From positions 1,488,001 through 1,552,000 of the forward strand of contig NC_014960.1 of the NCBI RefSeq assembly GCF_000199675.1: 64,000 nt of DNA. The letters are read 5' to 3'. The notes under the pieces were generated by a model that made no database searches, was not told the DNA's origin, and worked only from the letters and a program-made list of their open reading frames with translations. How positions within the stretch are numbered: the stretch's first letter is position 1; every line of letters begins with the position of its first letter. The translations under genes were made by a program, and so were the position numbers. This stretch comes from Anaerolinea thermophila UNI-1. Its GTDB lineage: Bacteria; Chloroflexota; Anaerolineae; Anaerolineales; Anaerolineaceae. This document shows, one piece after another, positions 8,383 to 17,592 of this stretch.

Positions 8383-9378
8383 ATGCCAGTTCCAATTAAG
8401 CCTGGAGAGGTGCTGCGAGGGCGTTACAAGATTCGCCGGGTGATTGGGCAGGGGGGAGTTGGATGTATTTATCTGGCGGATGATTTACGCCTGGAGGGTC
8501 GCACCTGTGCGTTGAAAGAAGTGGAACACGATCGTTCTCTGCCTCCCGATTTGTTGCGTGAGGCGCGGGAACAATTTTTACGTGAAGCCACCATTTTGGC
8601 GCGCCTGGATCACCCTAACTTACCCAAAGTTTCAGACTTTTTCTCGGTAGGAAACCGGGATTATCTGGTGATGGATTATGTCCCAGGCAAAGATTTGCGC
8701 ACCTTGATGGTTGAGGCGCGTCAGGCAGGGATATTTTTGTCGGAAGAGGATGTACTGGCTTGGGCAAGTCAACTTTGTGATGCCCTGGAGTACCTCCATG
8801 GGCAAAATCCTCCTATTCTGCATCGGGATATCAAGCCCAGTAATTTGAAATTAACGCCCAGCGGCTTGTTAAAATTGGTGGATTTTGGCTTGGTGAAACT
8901 TGCTGCCCCTGGTGAGGTGACCATTACCATCCTTCAGGGGCAGGGCACTGCACTATACACGCCTCTAGAACAATATGGAGGTGATAGCGGGCATACGGAT
9001 GTGCGTTCGGATATTTACGCGTTTGGAGCGACCCTCTATCATTTGCTTACCAATCATCCGCCGGCTGATGCCAGGGAGCGCTTCCTGAATCCCGAAAAAT
9101 TAATTCCACCGCGGCAAATCAATCCGTCACTTTCCCCAAGAACTGAGCGTGCGATCTTATGGGCAATGGCTTTACATCCTGATGAACGCCCTGAGTCGGT
9201 GCGCCAATTCCGTTTGGCTTTATTTGGGGAAGATGCTGTTCCGATTTCCCGTCCTTTGCCGCGTACGGTTACTCAGCGTTCGGTGTGGGGGTTTCTGCGG
9301 TTTCCATTGGAAAGGACTTTGCTGGGCACTTCACTGGTGTTGATCACCCTTGGCTTGCTAATTACTCTTTTACGTTGA
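8383..9378 (+). CDS. membrane-anchored eukaryotic-like Ser/Thr protein kinase
   Basis: Phosphorylates proteins on Ser/Thr. The kinase domain spans about residues 14-275: glycine loop IGQGGVGCIYL, ATP lysine in CALKEV, catalytic loop LHRDIKPSN, metal motif VDFGLVK, and the APE-equivalent region in YTPLEQYG followed by SDIYAFGATLY. All catalytic residues are present. A single hydrophobic segment at the C-terminus (about 312-330) should anchor it with the kinase inside the cell and no extracellular sensor domain. The ribosome site GGAGG is close to the ATG. It is divergent from the FHA regulator, a plausible substrate or partner. Its 3' end overlaps the convergent GH3 gene by 9 bases. Confidence 0.92.
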   Translation: MPVPIKPGEVLRGRYKIRRVIGQGGVGCIYLADDLRLEGRTCALKEVEHDRSLPPDLLREAREQFLREATILARLDHPNLPKVSDFFSVGNRDYLVMDYVPGKDLRTLMVEARQAGIFLSEEDVLAWASQLCDALEYLHGQNPPILHRDIKPSNLKLTPSGLLKLVDFGLVKLAAPGEVTITILQGQGTALYTPLEQYGGDSGHTDVRSDIYAFGATLYHLLTNHPPADARERFLNPEKLIPPRQINPSLSPRTERAILWAMALHPDERPESVRQFRLALFGEDAVPISRPLPRTVTQRSVWGFLRFPLERTLLGTSLVLITLGLLITLLR

Positions 9379-12198
9379 ATGCTCATCAGGTTTCCTGGGA
9401 GTTTTTGATATATCTTTGAAATTGATAAAGTGCTGATTAACTTCGTGCCAACTGTACCCCACCAAACCGCCAATCAACATTCCTATTCCCGTTACCCACA
9501 AGATGCCTTTCCAGGTTTGAATAAGTACCTCTTTGCTGCCGGGCAAACCCAGAGCGAGGTAGAGATAAGCCAGGACTCCCCCCATAAGAACGGTTAATCC
9601 TAATCTCACTGCCCAACGCGGGCTAGGAAGAAAATGCATTCCCAGCCAACCGCCCGTGAACGCTCCTCCAAGGGAAAGGAGAGTGGATAGAAGCCATAAA
9701 GAGAGCGTGGGAGCAGGGCGAGATTGCACCGGCTCAGGATTGCTGGTGGGGGTTGCCTCCGGGGTTGAAGTGGTTGTTGGGATAGGTGTTTCTGTAGGTA
9801 TGGGGGTAGGTAAAATTGCTGTGACCACAGCCCCCTCTGTACTGGTTATATCCAATCGCAGAATGTTTGAATTTATGGCTGGCTCGCTGGCCACGCGGAT
9901 TTCCAGCAACCCTCCCCGTTCAATCCGGTAAGAAGCCCGAGCAATTCCATTCTGAGTGACCGTTTCGACCACTTGAGACATCCCTGATTCTCCCCCCAGA
10001 GAGAAGTAGAAACGCACAGGTGTACCATCGGGGACAGGATGTCGATTATGGTCCAGAATAACCCCTGTTTTCAGGGGAATAACATCCCCAATTTTGAACG
10101 TTGGAATGGGAGTTGCTTCCGGAGTTCCTCCCGGTTTTACCATTCCTTCTGGGATATCCAGTTGGAGACTGATGATTTGATTGGGATCGGGGGTCATAGC
10201 TTCAATCAGATCATAGCCAATGCCGGGAATGGAAACAGGAGAGGCTCCCGAAGGAATCATTTCCTGAAAGAGCAGACGAGCGGCAATATCAATAAAAGGA
10301 GATGTTTTGCCATAAAGTGCATAATAGGCACTGAGTTTGCTGATATCCGTAGCGTCCAGATAGTACGGAGCGTTGAAGGCAAATACAATGATTTTTTTGT
10401 TTCGAATCCAATCGGGTCTTTCAGAGAGCAATTGCCGTAAAGCGTTCGATTCCGGGCGGGTGTTAGTTTCGTTAAGGATGGAGAAGATTACCCAATCTGC
10501 CAGTTGAATTTCACGAACCAAAGTCTCTGTTCCTTCCTGATTCTGCAGGGCTTGCCAGAGTTCCAGGAAAGAGTATGAACTGAGGCGATTCGACGATACC
10601 TGTGCACCTGCTTGAGGACCATACAGTTGCAATACTGTATTTTGCAAGGCATTAATTGCAGGAATGGATTTTTCTGCGCAGGTGGTGCATTGCCTTGAAA
10701 GGATAGCGTCCGTAAAGAACACCAGGCGATCTCTGGGTTGAGGGGGGGATGGCAGGACACTGATCAATTCTGTAAAATCTGGACTGATCAATGTCGCAGC
10801 ACGCGCGGCCACATCGAATGTCACTTTTTGAGATTTACCGACGGCTCCAAGGTTGGCTTCAGAGGGCGCTATTTCTTCAAAATTGAAGTCTGGATACAGG
10901 CGAAACTTCAACGTAAGAATGCGTTCGACTGAGTCATCCACCCGTTGGGCAAAAGTGGGGTCTTCATTATACTTTTGAGTGAAGGACTCTAAAATTCGGG
11001 TAAGGGTGGTGAAAGAGTCGGTATCCCCTGTTGATATCAGGGAATCAAGATATAAAATATCATTCCCTGCCAGAAAAGCATTGCGGGTAACCTGACGGGC
11101 ATCAAAATTTGTACCACTGGGGTCGAAAAAGCGCTGAATAGCTGGACTTCCCAGATTATCACTGATGATAACGCCACCATTCTCACGCCATCGTGAAAAC
11201 TCGGGCAGGCTCAAAATTTCATTCAGGGCGGTTCTATCAAAACTTAACGGGTTTGTGGTCGCGCGAATATTTTTCTGGAAACCTTGATAGCGAATGTGGG
11301 AAAGAAGCAAACCATCTGTCGTGGTGTCTGCAGGAAACGGGGTGCTGGTCACTGCAATGAAAGGCGCCAGTTCAACCTGTTTCAACTGCTCAAAGGTCTT
11401 TCGCACAGTAGCAATTTCTTCTTCCGGTTGGCGATCCGAACTTCCTCGACCGGGAAAGTGCTTGGCAATCACTGCAATTTTGTTGCCACTGCCCTGATGA
11501 ATTCCGGCGATGTAGGCTTTTCCCATTTCGCTGACCCAGTAAGGATCTCCCCCAAAGGTACGAGAGCCAAGGTCTTCCTTCCCAACCGTATAAGACACAT
11601 CCAGAACATCTAAAGACGGTCCAAGGATTAGATTAAAACCCAGGGCGCTGAGCTCACTTCCCAGCACCGTGCCGACCCGCTGTGCCATACCTGTATCCCA
11701 GGTTGCCCCGATTGCCATCAGATTGGGAAGCGGCGTCAGGCTGGAAAGAATCTGATCGTTTGGAGCAAGGTCACCTTCTTGAGAGATGCCTACAAACAGG
11801 GGGATGTATTGGTAGCTCTGCTCTTCACTTTGGGACTGTTGCCATTCTATTTCTTGAAGCGCGTGAATCAAGTTAAACGTGCTCAGCAGTAAACTTTCCT
11901 GGTCGTTAAAATTGTTGTTTTTCCGTTGTAATACTACGCCTCCAATGTGGTATTTTGTGATTAAGGTGTAAATGGGAGTGTCGGAAGCAGTGTTTGTCCC
12001 TTGAAAAGTAACCAGGAATAATTGGCCAATGCGTTCTTCAGGGGTAAGTTTGTTCAATAAACTGCGCGCTTTTTGGCGAGCCTCGTCGGCTTGAGGGAGA
12101 GAATTTGCCGAGGCAACAGGAAACACGGCTGATAAAAGCACAGCCACAAGAAGAAAAACACGGATGAGGGGAAGACTTCTCTTCATGAAGAAAACCAT
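9370..12198 (-). CDS. secreted, membrane-anchored GH3-family-like protein
   Basis: The N-terminus has a signal peptide (KRSLPLIRVFLLVAVLLSAVF). Residues 40-440 match the beta-N-acetylhexosaminidase branch of GH3: LTPEERIGQLFLV, GPSLDV, AVIAKHFPGRG and the nucleophile region VIISDNLG. The usual KHFPGHG is GRG, and the Asp-x-His dyad that gives acid catalysis in NagZ enzymes is not seen after it. A C-terminal half of unknown fold leads to a Thr/Pro-rich linker and two or three hydrophobic segments near residues 855-920. It is probably attached to the outside of the membrane. Activity on peptidoglycan is possible but uncertain given the altered motif. It starts 17 bases after the dehydratase stop, in the same orientation. 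Confidence 0.82.
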   Translation of the reverse strand: MVFFMKRSLPLIRVFLLVAVLLSAVFPVASANSLPQADEARQKARSLLNKLTPEERIGQLFLVTFQGTNTASDTPIYTLITKYHIGGVVLQRKNNNFNDQESLLLSTFNLIHALQEIEWQQSQSEEQSYQYIPLFVGISQEGDLAPNDQILSSLTPLPNLMAIGATWDTGMAQRVGTVLGSELSALGFNLILGPSLDVLDVSYTVGKEDLGSRTFGGDPYWVSEMGKAYIAGIHQGSGNKIAVIAKHFPGRGSSDRQPEEEIATVRKTFEQLKQVELAPFIAVTSTPFPADTTTDGLLLSHIRYQGFQKNIRATTNPLSFDRTALNEILSLPEFSRWRENGGVIISDNLGSPAIQRFFDPSGTNFDARQVTRNAFLAGNDILYLDSLISTGDTDSFTTLTRILESFTQKYNEDPTFAQRVDDSVERILTLKFRLYPDFNFEEIAPSEANLGAVGKSQKVTFDVAARAATLISPDFTELISVLPSPPQPRDRLVFFTDAILSRQCTTCAEKSIPAINALQNTVLQLYGPQAGAQVSSNRLSSYSFLELWQALQNQEGTETLVREIQLADWVIFSILNETNTRPESNALRQLLSERPDWIRNKKIIVFAFNAPYYLDATDISKLSAYYALYGKTSPFIDIAARLLFQEMIPSGASPVSIPGIGYDLIEAMTPDPNQIISLQLDIPEGMVKPGGTPEATPIPTFKIGDVIPLKTGVILDHNRHPVPDGTPVRFYFSLGGESGMSQVVETVTQNGIARASYRIERGGLLEIRVASEPAINSNILRLDITSTEGAVVTAILPTPIPTETPIPTTTSTPEATPTSNPEPVQSRPAPTLSLWLLSTLLSLGGAFTGGWLGMHFLPSPRWAVRLGLTVLMGGVLAYLYLALGLPGSKEVLIQTWKGILWVTGIGMLIGGLVGYSWHEVNQHFINFKDISKTPRKPDEHST

Positions 12199-12215
12199 GA
12201 CCGGGCGGAATGGTT

Positions 12216-13157
12216 TTATGAATGCAGAATGTTCTCAAAGATTTGTGGGTCGATATTCCCTCCACTGATAATCAGCGTAGCAGGTAATTCATCTACTTTT
12301 CTGCTCAGAACGGCAGCCAGCGTTACTGCCGCTGAACCTTCAATACGTTCTCCATATCTTTGCCATGCGAAACGAATGGCTTCAGCAATCTCTTTTTCCG
12401 ATACCAGGCGAAGGTCAAAAAGGTGTGTTTTAACCAGAGGAATGGTGATGGAATTGTCTTCTACATCGCCTGCCAGTCCATCTGCGAGACTTTCCCATTC
12501 TACCACTTCCTTTTTGTTATTTTGATGAAATAAAGCATGAAAGTAAGCAGAGGCTTCCGATTGCACCCCAATCACCTTAGGGGGATGGGGTAAGCGTTGC
12601 ATTGCCAGGGCAATCCCGGCGGCTAATCCCCCACCGCCAACTGGCACAACGACGCTGGCGGGGATTTCTGCTTTCCATTGCTCGATGAGTTCCAGTCCCA
12701 CAGTAGCCTGACCAGCAATGACTTGTGGGTCATTGTATGGGGAAATCCACGTGGCTTGATGACTTCGAGCATATTCCAGTCCAGCCCGTTCTGCGTCTGC
12801 ATAATGCCCGGGAACGATGTGTACCTTTGCTCCTAACTGACGCATCTGCTCAATTTTGTGCGCAGAAGCTCCTTCATAGGTAAAAACTATGCAGGATGCC
12901 CCCAATAGTTTAGCCGCGTAAGCAACTCCTTGACCGTGGTTTCCTGCACTGGCGCATACTAACCCTTTTTCAATTTCCCATGGCTGCAAAGTAAGGGCTC
13001 TGTTCAGCGCTCCGCGAACCTTAAACGACCCGGTAATTTGCTGGTTTTCCCATTTCAAGGTAATGGCTGCTACTTCATCCTGCGTTAAGGGTGTTTGAAT
13101 GACCTTATCTTGTAAACGCTGATAAGCCTGTTCCAGCCATTCCCATGGGAAGATCAT
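12216..13157 (-). CDS. threonine/serine dehydratase-like PLP enzyme
   Basis: Fold-type II PLP enzyme likely to deaminate threonine or serine to the 2-oxo acid. The PLP lysine is in TGSFKVRGALNR near residue 46, followed by CASAGNHGQGVAYAA and the phosphate-binding loop VPVGGGGLAAG. The 313-residue length fits catabolic dehydratases without a regulatory ACT domain, and serine racemase has the same fold. It overlaps the upstream phosphodiesterase gene by 4 bases, so the two are translationally coupled. The exact substrate is not decided by sequence. Confidence 0.88.
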   Translation of the reverse strand: MIFPWEWLEQAYQRLQDKVIQTPLTQDEVAAITLKWENQQITGSFKVRGALNRALTLQPWEIEKGLVCASAGNHGQGVAYAAKLLGASCIVFTYEGASAHKIEQMRQLGAKVHIVPGHYADAERAGLEYARSHQATWISPYNDPQVIAGQATVGLELIEQWKAEIPASVVVPVGGGGLAAGIALAMQRLPHPPKVIGVQSEASAYFHALFHQNNKKEVVEWESLADGLAGDVEDNSITIPLVKTHLFDLRLVSEKEIAEAIRFAWQRYGERIEGSAAVTLAAVLSRKVDELPATLIISGGNIDPQIFENILHS

Positions 13158-13906
13158 CGCCCCAAAACCTCACGAGCAAGAAGGGGATCATCGGTGATTA
13201 ACCCGTCCACGCCATTCTGTACCAGTTCTTGCATAGCATTCACCTGATTGACCGTCCAAACGTTGATGCGACGTCCTTTCTGATGCTGTTTCTGGATAAA
13301 CAAAGCCGTAGCGTCTGTGTAATAAGGGTGCAAAAATTCTGGAGAAAGTCCGCGCATCACAAAGGAACGCGCCCACCATCCGCCTCTACCTTCCAATGCC
13401 AGAAGGGCTACAGGAACTTCCGGGAGAATCTGGCGTGCACGTATTAAGTTTAATGGGTGAAAAGAGGAAAACAGCACGCGGTCTTCCAGGTGGTATTTTT
13501 TCACCAGATGACACACCTTTTCTACCAGGGCGTCTGTTGGGGAAGCATAGTTGGTCAACTCCACATTGACCAAAAGCGAAGGGGCAATTTCAACGAATAC
13601 CTCTTCCAACGTAGGGATAGGTTCACCACTGAATTTAGCAGAGAAAAATCGTCCAGCATCCAGGTTTTTGAGTTCTGCCAGGGTGAGCCGATGCACCCAT
13701 CCTTTGCCGTTGGTAGTCCTGTCAACGGTGGGGTCATGGATGACAACCACGTGCCCATCTGCACTGAGTTTGGCGTCCAGTTCAATGGCATCTGCGCCTT
13801 GCTCGATTGCCAGGCGGAAAGCCGCCAGGGTGTTTTCAGGGGCATAGGCGCTGGCGCCTCGATGGGCGATGATCAGAGTTTCGTGTCGCAGGCGAAATTC
13901 GTTCAT
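13154..13906 (-). CDS. glycerophosphodiester phosphodiesterase
   Basis: Hydrolyses glycerophosphodiesters to glycerol-3-phosphate and an alcohol. The family core is intact: AHRGASAYAPENT near residue 15, IELDAKLSADGHVVVIHD with the metal ligands and catalytic His, and the closing NVWTVNQVNAMQEL with ITDDPLL. There is no signal peptide, so it is cytosolic. It sits in a chain of 4-base overlaps: AAA ATPase, this gene, dehydratase. It would supply glycerol-3-phosphate from lipid turnover. Confidence is high from several invariant blocks. Confidence 0.93.
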   Translation of the reverse strand: MNEFRLRHETLIIAHRGASAYAPENTLAAFRLAIEQGADAIELDAKLSADGHVVVIHDPTVDRTTNGKGWVHRLTLAELKNLDAGRFFSAKFSGEPIPTLEEVFVEIAPSLLVNVELTNYASPTDALVEKVCHLVKKYHLEDRVLFSSFHPLNLIRARQILPEVPVALLALEGRGGWWARSFVMRGLSPEFLHPYYTDATALFIQKQHQKGRRINVWTVNQVNAMQELVQNGVDGLITDDPLLAREVLGR

Positions 13907-15258
13907 AGTTCTACAAAGTAAGATTTGGCGGCTCGATCAATTAGTTCACGGCTCATTTCCGGTTCAACATTCAGATAGCCGGCAATATCCAGGATCTGGT
14001 CACATAAATCGCGAGGATGGTTAGCGCGAAGTTTACGATTGCGTTTCACGTACCATTCCTGGAGCAGGTAGGCTAAGCCCTGATCCGAGTAGGTTACCCC
14101 TTTGGCAGCCGCAACGCGGCGGAAAATTTCCCGATATTCCTCGTAGGTAGGATCCTGAATCTCAATTTTGTGGCGTAAACGGCGCAGGAAGGCTTCATCT
14201 ACCAGTTCTTTGGGGGGCAGGTTAGTGGAGAATACCACCAGCACATCAAAGGGGATTTCAATTTTCCGTCCTGTGTGCAGGGTCAGGTAGTCAATACGAT
14301 TTTCCAGAGGCACAATCCAGCGGTTGAGCAAATCCCTGGGGCGTACCATTTGACGACCAAAGTCATCAATGAGCAGAATGCCACCATTGGCTTTAACCTG
14401 GAAAGGCGCTTCATAGTATTTCAGGGTATCGTCAAAAACCAGGTCCAGGCCGGCAAGGGTCAGCTCTCCACCGGTGACGATGAAGGGGCGGTGAATGCGC
14501 ACCCAGCGGGGATCTCGTCGCGATCCTGCTTTGAGTGTGCCGGTTCCCTGATAAGTGGTATCCTCTTCCTGTACCAGTTTGTGATTGACTGAGTCGTACA
14601 GTTTGATGACCTGTCCATCTACATAAATGGCATAGGGGATGTAGATGCTCTGAGCTTGCAGCATGTTGCCAATTGCCCGGGCAATGCTGGTTTTCCCATT
14701 CCCTGGGGGACCATAGAGGAAGATTGAAGTTCCAGAGTTCACGGCGGGTCCAAGCGCCTGAAAAGTATTCTCATTGAGTACCAGCCCGGAAAGAACCTGC
14801 CGCATGACCCGACTGGTCACCTGGACTCTCGAACGCGCCTGACGCAATACCGATTCAACATAAATGCCCAAAGGGACGGGAGCCGGTCCGGCATACTGAC
14901 TGCGTTCCAGGGCTTCTCGGGCGCGGGAAATTCCTGCACCAGTAATTGCATAGAGGTAAGCGCCTTCTCCCAACCCCATTTGCGAGGATCGTACTTCAAT
15001 CAGTTTTTCTCGTTTAAGGGTTTCGAGAATTTGATCTACCACGCCAGAAAATGGCAGGGCAATTTCTTCAGCAATCTTATACCCGGTTAAGTACCCCTGA
15101 AAGTACATTACTTTCAAGATTAAGTCCTGAAGCCATAATGGGGAAAGCCCGGTGTCTTCCAGATTGACAATGGGAGGCGGGGTAAAAGGCGGTGCAGAGG
15201 GACCTGTGGCTGCTGAGGGTGCAGGTTTTGCTCCCGGTTTCATGGGCGCATTTGTCAT
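13903..15258 (-). CDS. AAA-type ATPase
   Basis: An ATPase of unassigned role. After a Pro/Ala-rich N-terminus of about 35 residues comes a winged-helix-like region (residues 45-110), then an ATPase core with Walker A LYGPPGNGKTS near residue 183, Walker B GGILLIDDFGRQM and an arginine-rich sensor segment (FLRRLRHKIEI). The start at 15258 is preferred over the upstream in-frame ATG at 15282 because GGGAGG lies 6 bases before it. It heads a chain with the phosphodiesterase and dehydratase. The domain organisation resembles MoxR or secretion-related ATPases, but no substrate is indicated. Confidence 0.85.
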   Translation of the reverse strand: MTNAPMKPGAKPAPSAATGPSAPPFTPPPIVNLEDTGLSPLWLQDLILKVMYFQGYLTGYKIAEEIALPFSGVVDQILETLKREKLIEVRSSQMGLGEGAYLYAITGAGISRAREALERSQYAGPAPVPLGIYVESVLRQARSRVQVTSRVMRQVLSGLVLNENTFQALGPAVNSGTSIFLYGPPGNGKTSIARAIGNMLQAQSIYIPYAIYVDGQVIKLYDSVNHKLVQEEDTTYQGTGTLKAGSRRDPRWVRIHRPFIVTGGELTLAGLDLVFDDTLKYYEAPFQVKANGGILLIDDFGRQMVRPRDLLNRWIVPLENRIDYLTLHTGRKIEIPFDVLVVFSTNLPPKELVDEAFLRRLRHKIEIQDPTYEEYREIFRRVAAAKGVTYSDQGLAYLLQEWYVKRNRKLRANHPRDLCDQILDIAGYLNVEPEMSRELIDRAAKSYFVEL

Positions 15259-15442
15259 AGGTAACCTCCCTGTAAATGCCAAAATCGGATAGAACAGTGC
15301 AGAGTTCTTTTCTGATTATAGCATGGCGGGCATAATCCTCCGCCTTTCTGCAGGATTTTTATTCTTTACGAACACCTTTCAATTCTCGAAAAAGATATAA
15401 TAAGCATGTTATTTGATTTTCTGTGTTCGAGGATGTTTTAAC

Positions 15443-16489
15443 ATGAACTTTGAGCGACCTCATCGACGTTTAAATTTGTTGACTGGAGAGTGGGTGCTGG
15501 TTTCCCCGCATCGTGCGAAACGCCCATGGCTTGGGCAGGTGGAGAAAATTCCCCCCGAACGTTTACCTCAATATGACCCCGATTGTTACCTCTGCCCGGG
15601 AAATAAACGCTCTGTAGGCATCCAAAACCCCCCTTATACCGGGACTTTTGTATTCGATAATGATTTCGCTGCTCTGCTTTTACCGGAGGACCGTCCGGAG
15701 AGTCACACTGAGGGAAACCTTTTTATTGCGGAAGAAGAAAATGGAATTTGCCGGGTGATTTGCTTTTCTCCGCGTCACGATTTAACCATTCCTGAGATGT
15801 CTCAGGAAGAGGTCGAAGCAGTGGTAGAAACATGGAGCGATCAAACACTGGATTTAGGAGCCAGACCGTTTATCCGTTACGTCCAGATTTTTGAGAACAA
15901 AGGGGCTATGATGGGGGCATCAAATCCGCACCCCCACAGCCAGGTGTGGGCTACCAGCCATATTCCCAACCAACCGGCTGTGGAATTGCGTCAGCAGGAA
16001 ATATATGCTCAATCCCACCACTCATGTTTGTTATGTGATTACCTCAAAGCCGAGCAATCTTCCGGTGAACGCATTGTTTGCCAGAATGAAACCTTTACCG
16101 CTTTGGTGCCGTTCTGGGCAATCTGGCCCTTTGAGATTTTAGTAATTTCCAACCAGCATACAGGGTCATTGCCTGAGTTGAACGCTGAACAGCGTAAAGG
16201 TTTGGCAGATATTCTCCGACAGGTCACTATCCGTTACGATAACCTGTTCGAAATTTCTTTCCCCTATTCCATGGGATTTCATCAAAACCCTACAGATGGA
16301 CAAGCCTATCCTTTTCATCATTTTCATGCCCACTATTACCCTCCGCTTTTGCGTTCGGCAACTGTGCGGAAGTTTATGGTAGGCTTTGAGATGCTGGGAA
16401 TGCCGCAACGGGATCTGACCCCAGAAACGGCCGCTCAGCGCCTGCGGGATTTGCCTGCTCTTCATTACAAGAACAGAGCGTCATCTTAA
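15443..16489 (+). CDS. galT: galactose-1-phosphate uridylyltransferase
   Basis: Leloir-pathway enzyme that exchanges UMP between UDP-glucose and galactose-1-phosphate. The active-site block ENKGAMMGASNPHPHSQVW carries the HPH motif with the nucleophilic His, and zinc-binding CYLCPGN is near residue 50. HHFHAHYYPPLLR near the end is the second histidine block. The start at 15443 follows GAGG; the frame opens 10 codons earlier without support. The 348-residue length equals the E. coli enzyme. No galK or galE is near. Its last 4 bases overlap the convergent kinase gene. Confidence 0.94.
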   Translation: MNFERPHRRLNLLTGEWVLVSPHRAKRPWLGQVEKIPPERLPQYDPDCYLCPGNKRSVGIQNPPYTGTFVFDNDFAALLLPEDRPESHTEGNLFIAEEENGICRVICFSPRHDLTIPEMSQEEVEAVVETWSDQTLDLGARPFIRYVQIFENKGAMMGASNPHPHSQVWATSHIPNQPAVELRQQEIYAQSHHSCLLCDYLKAEQSSGERIVCQNETFTALVPFWAIWPFEILVISNQHTGSLPELNAEQRKGLADILRQVTIRYDNLFEISFPYSMGFHQNPTDGQAYPFHHFHAHYYPPLLRSATVRKFMVGFEMLGMPQRDLTPETAAQRLRDLPALHYKNRASS

Positions 16490-17124
16490 TCCAGCACCAT
16501 TTCTTCTTTGCCTGCCAGTTTTTCTTGAATACGCTGGACAACCAGGTCCAGGTGCTGGGGACGGTGTACAAAATCCAGATCATCTGATCGGATGGTGAGC
16601 ACCGGGCAAAGGTCAAAAGAGCGTAGCCAATCTTCGTAGAAGGAATCCAGTAGAGCCAGGTATTCCTCGGTAATGCCTGTTTCGATATTCCTGGCACGTT
16701 TGCGAATGCGGTTCATAAGCACGGGAACCGGGGCTTTGAGGTAAATCAGCAAACTGGGGGTTGGCAGATGCGCAACCACCAGGTCAAAAACTTTTCGATA
16801 GGAATGGTATTCTGGCTCGGTCATGTTTCCTAGGTGATGCAGTGCCCGGGCAAAGATAAAAGCATCTTCGTAAATACTTCGATCGATGATTGCAGAACGC
16901 GGGTCATTCCACATGTCCAGATGCTGTTGAGCGCGGTGTCCCAGGAAGTAAATCTGGAGGTGGAAAGCCCATTTTTTCATATCAGCGTAAAAATCAGCAA
17001 GGAAGGGATTATCAGCCACCGATTCATAAGCAGTAATCCATCCCAGGCGTTCTCCAATCCGTTCGGTGAGCGAAGTTTTGCCTGAACCAATGTTACCGGC
17101 AACCAGAACCAAGCGTTTGGGCAT
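16486..17124 (-). CDS. deoxynucleoside kinase
   Basis: Salvage kinase that phosphorylates deoxynucleosides with a nucleoside triphosphate. The P-loop is VAGNIGSGKTS at residues 8-18, ESVADNPFLADFY gives the substrate Glu, and DRSIYEDAFIFA carries the catalytic DRS motif. A lid arginine cluster RIRKRARNIE is near residue 145. The 212-residue length fits the dGK/dAK/dCK family. Which base it prefers cannot be told. Start at 17124 with a weak ribosome site. Convergent with galT, overlapping by 4 bases. Confidence 0.92.
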   Translation of the reverse strand: MPKRLVLVAGNIGSGKTSLTERIGERLGWITAYESVADNPFLADFYADMKKWAFHLQIYFLGHRAQQHLDMWNDPRSAIIDRSIYEDAFIFARALHHLGNMTEPEYHSYRKVFDLVVAHLPTPSLLIYLKAPVPVLMNRIRKRARNIETGITEEYLALLDSFYEDWLRSFDLCPVLTIRSDDLDFVHRPQHLDLVVQRIQEKLAGKEEMVLD

Positions 17125-17236
17125 AGATTATTTCTCCGTTGAGAATAGGTTTAGTGACGCTGGACTTATTCTATCCTAAATTGTCAGAGGGGATGGGGGT
17201 ATAATACCTCTGAATTTCTTTCTCCGGGAGGAAAGA

Positions 17237-17590
17237 ATGTCCCAACAGCCCCGTTCCAACATTGATCGCATGGTGCTGATTGTGGCTGCTGCTGAGCAGA
17301 GCGGACAGTTAACCACCGAGTTGCTTAAGGCGGGTTTTTCTCTTACCGTCATCAGTCCTCGTGAGGGTTTTCTGGGGTTTGGAGCCACTTGCCTGCTGTT
17401 GGGAATTGACTCGCAAAGGATGCAGGAACTTCTGGAAATTGTACAGAAAACGTGTGGAAAGCGCCGTCAATTTGTCCCTGCACAGGGGCATCTTGTTTTA
17501 CCTGAAGGTCTTCCCCCAATGATGATAGAAGCCGAAGTAGGGAGCGCTTATGTTTTTAGCATGGAAGTAGAACATTTTGAGCAGTTTTGA
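17237..17590 (+). CDS. DarA-like cyclic-di-AMP receptor (PII-fold)
   Basis: Small PII-like protein of the cyclic-di-AMP receptor family. The core matches the family pattern: VLIVAAAEQSGQLTTELLKAGFSLTVIS near the N-terminus, then PREGFLGFGATCLLLGI where the GF-G-T turn helps bind the dinucleotide, and an EIVQKTCGKRRQ helix. At 117 residues it is near the family's length. It has a GGAGG ribosome site and an MFS transporter gene begins 2 bases after its stop, so it may regulate that transporter. Binding of c-di-AMP is inferred from family resemblance. Confidence 0.82.
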   Translation: MSQQPRSNIDRMVLIVAAAEQSGQLTTELLKAGFSLTVISPREGFLGFGATCLLLGIDSQRMQELLEIVQKTCGKRRQFVPAQGHLVLPEGLPPMMIEAEVGSAYVFSMEVEHFEQF

Positions 17591-17592
17591 GT

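Noticed and set aside
10039..10440. Plus-strand ORF inside the GH3-like gene
   Set aside because: It is antisense to a gene with clear GH3 motifs and has no independent support.
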